NCBI GenBank assembly: GCA_902497145.1
Contig: CABVDR010000050.1
Span: 1-18,791 of the forward strand
Origin: an uncultured Oscillospiraceae bacterium
Lineage (GTDB): Bacteria > Bacillota > Clostridia > Oscillospirales > Oscillospiraceae
Length of the DNA: 18,791 nucleotides
Direction: 5' to 3'
In this document: positions 14,650-18,791 of the stretch, one piece after another
Layout: each line of letters begins with the position of its first letter
Numbering within the stretch: the stretch's first letter is position 1
Translations under genes and position numbers: made by a program
The notes under the pieces: generated by a model
Told to the model about the DNA's origin: nothing
What the model saw: the letters and a program-made list of their open reading frames with translations, nothing else
The model's database searches: none

Positions 14650-16203
14650 TCAGGCGATGCTGAGCATCTCGGCCAGCTTGTTGTAGATCTCGGTGTTGTC
14701 GTAGTAGCCGTCAAACACCTCGCTGCCCACACCCTGGGCCAACACGGCCACAGGCAGGCCGGTGTGGCTGTAAGAGGAGAAGCTCACGCCGGACTTGTTG
14801 TTGATGATGTGGGTGATGGTGACGGTGAGGGGCTCGTAGGTGCCGTAGAGCACATACTCCTGCTGCTCATCCATGCCGGTGTCCGTCTCGTTGATGCTCT
14901 TCTCATAGGCGGTCTTCAGCTGGCTGAGCTCATAGGGGGTAAGCACCAGCTTGTCCCCCTCCTCGCCGGAGGTCTTCAGACCGAACAGCTCGGTCACATC
15001 AGCCATCACGTCGTCAAAGGAGGTCTTGTTCTCCTTGTACTTGGCCACATAGTCGCTGTCAAACTTGGCGTAGGAGATCTTCTGGCTCTCCAGCAGGTTG
15101 AGGTAGGTGTCGTAGTCGGTTCCGGCAAAGCCAATGGTCAGGCCGCCGGTCTCGTGGTCGCCGGTCACCAGGATCAGGGTCTCATCAGCGTGGTCCTTGG
15201 CAAAGTCGATGGCCACCTGCACCGCGTCGGCCAGAGCCATGGTGTCGTGGATGGAGGAGCCGGCGTCGTTGGCGTGGCAGGCCCAGTCGATCTTGCCGCC
15301 CTCACACATCATAAAGAAGCCCTTGTCGTTGTCCAGCACCTCGATGCCCTTCTCTACGTAGTCGGCCAGAGACCACATATCCTCAGTGCGGTCCAGCTCA
15401 TAAGCCATGGCGTCGCTGTCGGCCAGATCCTCGTCCACCAGGATGGCCTTCTCGGTGTCAGCACCCACGGTTTCGGCCTCCTCATGGGTCATAGCCACGG
15501 TGTAGCCGGCCTCTTTGGCCAAGTCATAGAGATTGGCCTGGTCCTCGTTCTCACCAGTGGGGGACAGCAGGCCACCGCCGGCAAAGTAGTCAAAGTCAGA
15601 GCTCACCAGCTCCTGGCCGATCTCGTAGTAGTTGTTGCGGCTGGCCTGGTGGGCATAGAAGGCAGCGGGAGTGGCATGGTTGAGGTTGACCGAGGTGATA
15701 ACACCGATCTCCCAGTCCTTCTGGTCCTTGAGCTGCTCGGCAATGGTCTCGTAGGCGGTCGTACCCGTCTCATCCATGTTGATCGTACCGGAATAGGTCT
15801 TGTGTCCGGTGGAAATGGAAGTGGCGGTAGAGGCCGAGTCGGGGCAGAAGCTGTTGGAGTCGTAAGTAACAGCGGAGCCCACCGACTCAAAGTTCATAAA
15901 GTTCAGATACTCCGGACCATCCAGCTTGGCGCCCTGATTGTCGTCCAGGCTGGGCTCGGCCTGCCAGTAGTCATCATCCTTCAGAGCGCCCAGATAGTCG
16001 GAAGTGGACTGGATCTGGGGATAGCTCATACCGTCGCCGATAAACAGGAACACATACTTGGGCGCTTTGACCTGCTGGGTCTGGGATACAGTCTCAGCGT
16101 TGGCAGCCTCCTGGTTGGGACCAGCAGCCACCCCGGTGGTGCAGCCGGCCAAAGATGCGGCGGCCAGGGCCAGGGTCAGCGTTGTAGCAATCAGTTTTCT
16201 CAT
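14650..16203 (-). CDS. Alkaline phosphatase, predicted lipoprotein
   Basis: A 517-residue secreted alkaline phosphatase that frees phosphate from organic monoesters outside the cell. The signal peptide ends in the lipobox LAGC with lipidated C21, so it should be anchored to the outer face of the membrane. Metal and catalytic residues line up with E. coli PhoA: D57 (GDGM), nucleophile S123 in PDSAS, E301/D306/H310 (spacing identical to E322/D327/H331), D349-H350 and H480. H176 and W307 occupy the places of E. coli D153 and K328, as in the cold-adapted TAB5 enzyme. About 130 residues separate H350 from H480, compared with about 42 in E. coli, so the crown-type insertion is large. GGAGGG precedes the ATG at 16203; the upstream extension is unlikely. 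Confidence 0.95.
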   Translation of the reverse strand: MRKLIATTLTLALAAASLAGCTTGVAAGPNQEAANAETVSQTQQVKAPKYVFLFIGDGMSYPQIQSTSDYLGALKDDDYWQAEPSLDDNQGAKLDGPEYLNFMNFESVGSAVTYDSNSFCPDSASTATSISTGHKTYSGTINMDETGTTAYETIAEQLKDQKDWEIGVITSVNLNHATPAAFYAHQASRNNYYEIGQELVSSDFDYFAGGGLLSPTGENEDQANLYDLAKEAGYTVAMTHEEAETVGADTEKAILVDEDLADSDAMAYELDRTEDMWSLADYVEKGIEVLDNDKGFFMMCEGGKIDWACHANDAGSSIHDTMALADAVQVAIDFAKDHADETLILVTGDHETGGLTIGFAGTDYDTYLNLLESQKISYAKFDSDYVAKYKENKTSFDDVMADVTELFGLKTSGEEGDKLVLTPYELSQLKTAYEKSINETDTGMDEQQEYVLYGTYEPLTVTITHIINNKSGVSFSSYSHTGLPVAVLAQGVGSEVFDGYYDNTEIYNKLAEMLSIA

Positions 16204-16327
16204 GGTTGTTTTCCCTCCAATAGTACTCGCCGCCCGTTTTTCTTCCGCACCGGAACGGCAAGCAATATTGTATGGGGAATTTGTAAAATCATCCACCGGC
16301 TCTAAGTGAAACTCCGGTTAAGAAAGG

Positions 16328-16744
16328 TTACTTTCCTTCTTCCGGCCGCTCCAGCAGATCCGCCAGGGAGACACTGTCCAGATAGTTTTCTACCATGGCG
16401 TCCAGTTTCTCCCACAAAGGACGGGTACGGCACCGGGCTGCGTTCTCACAGTGGCCATCCAGGGCCTGGCAGTTCACCGGAGACAAACTCCCCTCGGTCA
16501 GGCGCAGAATCGCTCCTACCGAGTATTCCTCCGGCGTACGGGTCAGGCGGTAGCCGCCTCCTTTGCCCCGCACACCAGCCAGATCCCCGTTGCGGGCCAG
16601 CAGCTTGACAATACTTTCCAAATATTTTTCAGACAGTCCCTGTCGTTGGGCAATGTCCTTCAGGGGAATATAGCCTTCCCCACCGTGCTGGGCCAAATCC
16701 ACCATAACACGCAGGGCATAGCGTCCCTTTGTGGATACCATCAT
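16328..16744 (-). CDS. Rrf2-family regulator with IscR-like cysteines
   Basis: A 138-residue Rrf2 regulator. The winged helix begins at once (STKGRYALRVMVDLA), with the recognition run LSEKYLESIVKLLARNGDL and the wing GVRGKGGGYRLTR. Three cysteines, C92, C99 and C105 (spacing x6 and x5), sit where IscR and NsrR carry their iron-sulfur ligands, so it probably senses iron-sulfur status, oxygen or nitric oxide. GGGAGG stands 9 bases before the first ATG. A TTGCCT-N16-TATAAT promoter lies about 70-100 bases upstream. It is divergent from the [FeFe] hydrogenase gene across a 484-base gap and 124 bases upstream of the phosphatase gene, so it may control either. Confidence 0.92.
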   Translation of the reverse strand: MMVSTKGRYALRVMVDLAQHGGEGYIPLKDIAQRQGLSEKYLESIVKLLARNGDLAGVRGKGGGYRLTRTPEEYSVGAILRLTEGSLSPVNCQALDGHCENAARCRTRPLWEKLDAMVENYLDSVSLADLLERPEEGK

Positions 16745-16814
16745 ATCCCGTTTCCTCCCTTTTTCGGCTCTATATTTTTGCGCTCTTTTGGGAAAGCGAT
16801 CATTTTTCTATCAA

Positions 16815-16842
16815 ATTATACCATAGCAGGTCAAAAAGGCAA
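16815..16842 (-). promoter_or_regulatory. Predicted promoter of the Rrf2 gene
   Basis: On the minus strand TTGCCT (plus 16837-16842) and a perfect TATAAT (16815-16820) are spaced by 16 bases. The 9-base segments GCAATCATT (16839-16847) and GCGATCATT (16796-16804), 43 bases apart, flank the promoter and could be operator half-sites for autoregulation. Confidence 0.65.
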
Positions 16843-17127
16843 TCATTCCTTTTTCTTATTTTGGTGCATGACTTGCTGCATATATTCTGACTTCCTGACC
16901 AATTTCTAATTTCCAGTTTCCGCTTTCAATTCTCTCCGCATCCAGCCGCTCGCTCCATCCCCTTCCGCCTAACAAGGGGTTATTTCAGTTTTGCACCAAT
17001 TCTTCCCGTTCTTTCCCAAACATGTTTCTTTCTCCCCTCTTTTTGCACACCATTTCCCGCCCGAGCTTCCTCCTATTCTCGTCACTAATTCCAAACAAAA
17101 TAGGAGAAAATCAGTGGAATTTCTCTG

Positions 17128-17176
17128 TTGTCTCCCGGGAAGATATGTTGTAAAATGAGGTAAGCTATGGTAATAT
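17128..17176 (+). promoter_or_regulatory. Two overlapping candidate promoters of the hydrogenase gene
   Basis: TTGTCT (17128-17133) with TAAAAT (17151-17156) and TTGTAA (17148-17153) with TAATAT (17171-17176) both have 17-base spacers. Either would give a leader of about 45-65 bases. The palindrome TCCCGGGA (17133-17140) lies in the first spacer. Only mapping of transcript ends can decide between them. Confidence 0.55.
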
Positions 17177-17228
17177 GATGCTGACAAGTGTGAAAGTTTT
17201 CTTGCAAAATCGAAGAGGAGGAAATTTT

Positions 17229-18746
17229 ATGCGGGGAGTCCACACCTTTATCAATGACATACGGCGTCAGGTCTTTACCGAAGTGGCCCGTCTGGCCTTC
17301 GAAGGCGGAGATTACGCCAAAGCCATTGAGCATCTGCCCTACAAAATCATTCCCGGCGAGGTAGCCCGTCACCGTCAGAACATCTTCCTGGAGCGCGCCA
17401 TTGTCAGCGAGCGCATTCGTCTGGCCATCGGCCTGCCCCTGCGTGAGGTGGACGAGTATACTCCCACCAGCGCCAACATTGAAGAGAGCGCCATTGCCCA
17501 GAAGTACTATGAGCCCCCCCTGATCAACATCATCAACTTTGCCTGCAACGCCTGTCCCCCCAAGCAGGTCCGAGTCACCAACATGTGCCAGGGCTGTCTG
17601 GCCCACCCCTGTATGGAGGTTTGCCCCAAGGACGCTATTTCCCTGGTCCAGGGCAAGAGCTTTATCGACCAGACCAAGTGCATCAAGTGCGGCAAGTGTG
17701 CCGACCAGTGCCCCTATGGCGCGATCCTGAAGCTGGAGCGCCCCTGCGCCGAGGCCTGCGGCATGGATGCCATCGGCTCCGATGAACTGGGCCGGGCCAA
17801 GATTGACTATGACAAGTGCGTCTCCTGCGGCATGTGTCTGGTGAACTGCCCCTTCGGCGCCATCTCCGACAAGAGCCAGATCTTCCAGCTTATCCAGGCC
17901 ATCAAGCGGGGCGACAAGGTGGTCGCCGCCGTGGCTCCTGCCTTTGTCAGTCAGTTCGGTGACAACGTCACCTCCTCCCAGATGCGGGAAGCTATGCGCC
18001 AGGTAGGCTTCGACAAGGTCATCGAGGTAGCCGTGGGCGCCGATATGTGTACCGCGGAAGAGGCCGAGGACTTCCTTAAGAAGGTCCCCGCCGAGCAGCC
18101 CTTCATGGCAACTTCCTGCTGCCCCGCCTGGAGCGTGATGGCCAAAAAGTTCTTCCCCCAGTTTGCTCCCTATATCTCCATGGCCCTCACCCCCATGGTG
18201 CTCACCGCCCGCCTGTACAAGAAGGATCACCCCGACGCCCGCATCGTCTTCATTGGCCCCTGCGCCGCCAAGAAGCTGGAGGCCTCCCGCCGCACCATCC
18301 GCAGCGATGTGGACTTTGTGCTTACCTTTGAGGAGATGCAGGGTATCTTCGATGCCAAGGGCATCGTTCCTGCGGACATGCCCATCAACCCCGATGATGA
18401 GTTCAGCACCGGTACGGCTGCCGGCCGCGGCTTCGCGGTGACTGGCGGCGTAGCCGCCGCGGTCAAGGCCGCCATCAAGGAGATCGATCCCGACCGTGAG
18501 GTTCTGGTGGAGCATGCTGACGGCCTGCGTGAGTGCCGCAAGATGCTGCTGATGGCCAAGACCGGCAAGTACAACGGCTACCTGTTGGAGGGCATGGGCT
18601 GCCCCGGCGGCTGTGTGGCCGGCGCCGGCACCATCACCCCGGTGAAGAAGAGCACCGCCGCAGTCACCAAGTACACCAACGCGGCTCCTGTGAAAAGCGT
18701 CTCCGACTCTGCCGCTGTCAAGCGTCTGCACGAGGTTCAGGAGTAA
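17229..18746 (+). CDS. Monomeric [FeFe] hydrogenase, group B-like
   Basis: A 505-residue iron-only hydrogenase for hydrogen production or uptake, with ferredoxin as likely partner. The N-terminal 95 residues are a helical region; 106-210 carry ferredoxin-type cysteine sets (C120/C123/C128/C132, C151/C154/C157/C161, C173/C177, C197/C200/C203/C207, plus C106/C109). The H-cluster motifs follow: L1 TSCCPAW (295-301), L2 GPCAAKKLE (343-351) and L3 EGMGCPGGC (454-462). The L2 and L3 forms (GPC, GMGCPGGC) depart from the MPC and MACPGGC forms of group A enzymes and suggest group B. Both L1 cysteines are kept, so catalysis is plausible. The start is ATG 17229, with GAGGAGG 7 bases before it. Maturases HydE/F/G are not in this window. 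Confidence 0.93.
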   Translation: MRGVHTFINDIRRQVFTEVARLAFEGGDYAKAIEHLPYKIIPGEVARHRQNIFLERAIVSERIRLAIGLPLREVDEYTPTSANIEESAIAQKYYEPPLINIINFACNACPPKQVRVTNMCQGCLAHPCMEVCPKDAISLVQGKSFIDQTKCIKCGKCADQCPYGAILKLERPCAEACGMDAIGSDELGRAKIDYDKCVSCGMCLVNCPFGAISDKSQIFQLIQAIKRGDKVVAAVAPAFVSQFGDNVTSSQMREAMRQVGFDKVIEVAVGADMCTAEEAEDFLKKVPAEQPFMATSCCPAWSVMAKKFFPQFAPYISMALTPMVLTARLYKKDHPDARIVFIGPCAAKKLEASRRTIRSDVDFVLTFEEMQGIFDAKGIVPADMPINPDDEFSTGTAAGRGFAVTGGVAAAVKAAIKEIDPDREVLVEHADGLRECRKMLLMAKTGKYNGYLLEGMGCPGGCVAGAGTITPVKKSTAAVTKYTNAAPVKSVSDSAAVKRLHEVQE

Positions 18747-18768
18747 TATCCTCTCTTTAAAACGCAAA

Positions 18769-18791
18769 GCGCCCGGCCAATGGCCGGGCGC
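18769..18791 (+). terminator. Terminator hairpin of the hydrogenase gene, cut by the window edge
   Basis: A perfect 10-bp stem GCGCCCGGCC (18769-18778) with GGCCGGGCGC (18782-18791) and a 3-base loop lies 22 bases past the hydrogenase stop. The expected T run would fall just outside the window. Confidence 0.75.

Larger units (their letters stand above)
16745..17228. other. 484-base divergent intergenic region, regulatory content
   Basis: No gene is credible here. It holds the Rrf2 promoter (16815-16842) and two candidate hydrogenase promoters (17128-17176). Between them, about 16850-17090 is strongly pyrimidine-rich on the plus strand. Other features are the 10-bp palindrome AAACATGTTT (17018-17027), the inverted pair AATTCCA (17087-17093) and TGGAATT (17115-17121), and two related segments starting TTTTGCAC at 16989 and 17041. 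A minus-strand frame at 16969-17187 has no domain or clear ribosome site and I do not call it. Confidence 0.6.

Noticed and set aside
14764..16305. A 513-codon frame antisense to the phosphatase
   Set aside because: The phosphatase has every catalytic residue in place; the antisense frame is a composition artefact.
16969..17187. A 72-codon minus-strand frame in the Rrf2-hydrogenase gap
   Set aside because: It covers both hydrogenase promoters, has no clear ribosome site or domain, and lies in biased sequence.
17085..18767. A 560-codon frame antisense to the hydrogenase
   Set aside because: The hydrogenase has all H-cluster motifs; the antisense product is low-complexity and runs through the terminator.
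1..18791. CRISPR array, insertion sequence or prophage genes
   Set aside because: No regularly spaced repeats, transposase, integrase or phage proteins were found on reading the window.

Overview
The window suggests an anaerobic, GC-rich member of the Clostridia, most likely near the Oscillospiraceae (Flavonifractor or Oscillibacter-like gut bacteria). This rests on a multi-cluster [FeFe] hydrogenase with group B-like motifs, strong AGGAGG-type ribosome sites, many hairpin plus T-run terminators, and a Firmicute-style DUF1934 (ywiB)-argS pair. The taxonomic call is inference; no ribosomal marker is present.

Layout. Positions 1-360 hold no convincing gene but a dense row of perfect hairpins. 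At 361-5526 a LysR regulator (minus) diverges from a marR-ABC-ABC operon (plus) that encodes a heterodimeric multidrug-type exporter. A bidirectional terminator at 5532-5571 separates it from a minus-strand gene (5571-6845) fusing a YczE/YitT-type membrane domain to a cytidylate kinase-like domain. A PadR regulator (7039-7584) diverges from that gene, and a PadR-type operator sits on the fusion gene's -35 box. Next is a minus-strand housekeeping block: small membrane protein, CoA-type Nudix hydrolase, TrmN6-like methyltransferase and RsmI (10078 down to 7634), preceded by DUF1934 protein and argS (12403 down to 10155). A second minus-strand block (16744 down to 12623) holds an Rrf2/IscR-like regulator, a lipoprotein alkaline phosphatase, an unknown zinc-ribbon membrane protein and a YibE/F membrane protein. 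Divergent from the Rrf2 gene is the [FeFe] hydrogenase (17229-18746), whose terminator runs to the window edge.

How the parts may work together. Three regulator-target pairs are laid out divergently or as an operon head, with candidate operators visible: MarR with the exporter, PadR with the membrane-kinase fusion, and Rrf2 (three cysteines placed like the IscR cluster ligands) with the hydrogenase. The most unusual gene is the membrane-kinase fusion under apparent PadR control. The rest of the minus-strand genes are ordinary translation and RNA-modification functions with tight or overlapping spacing.
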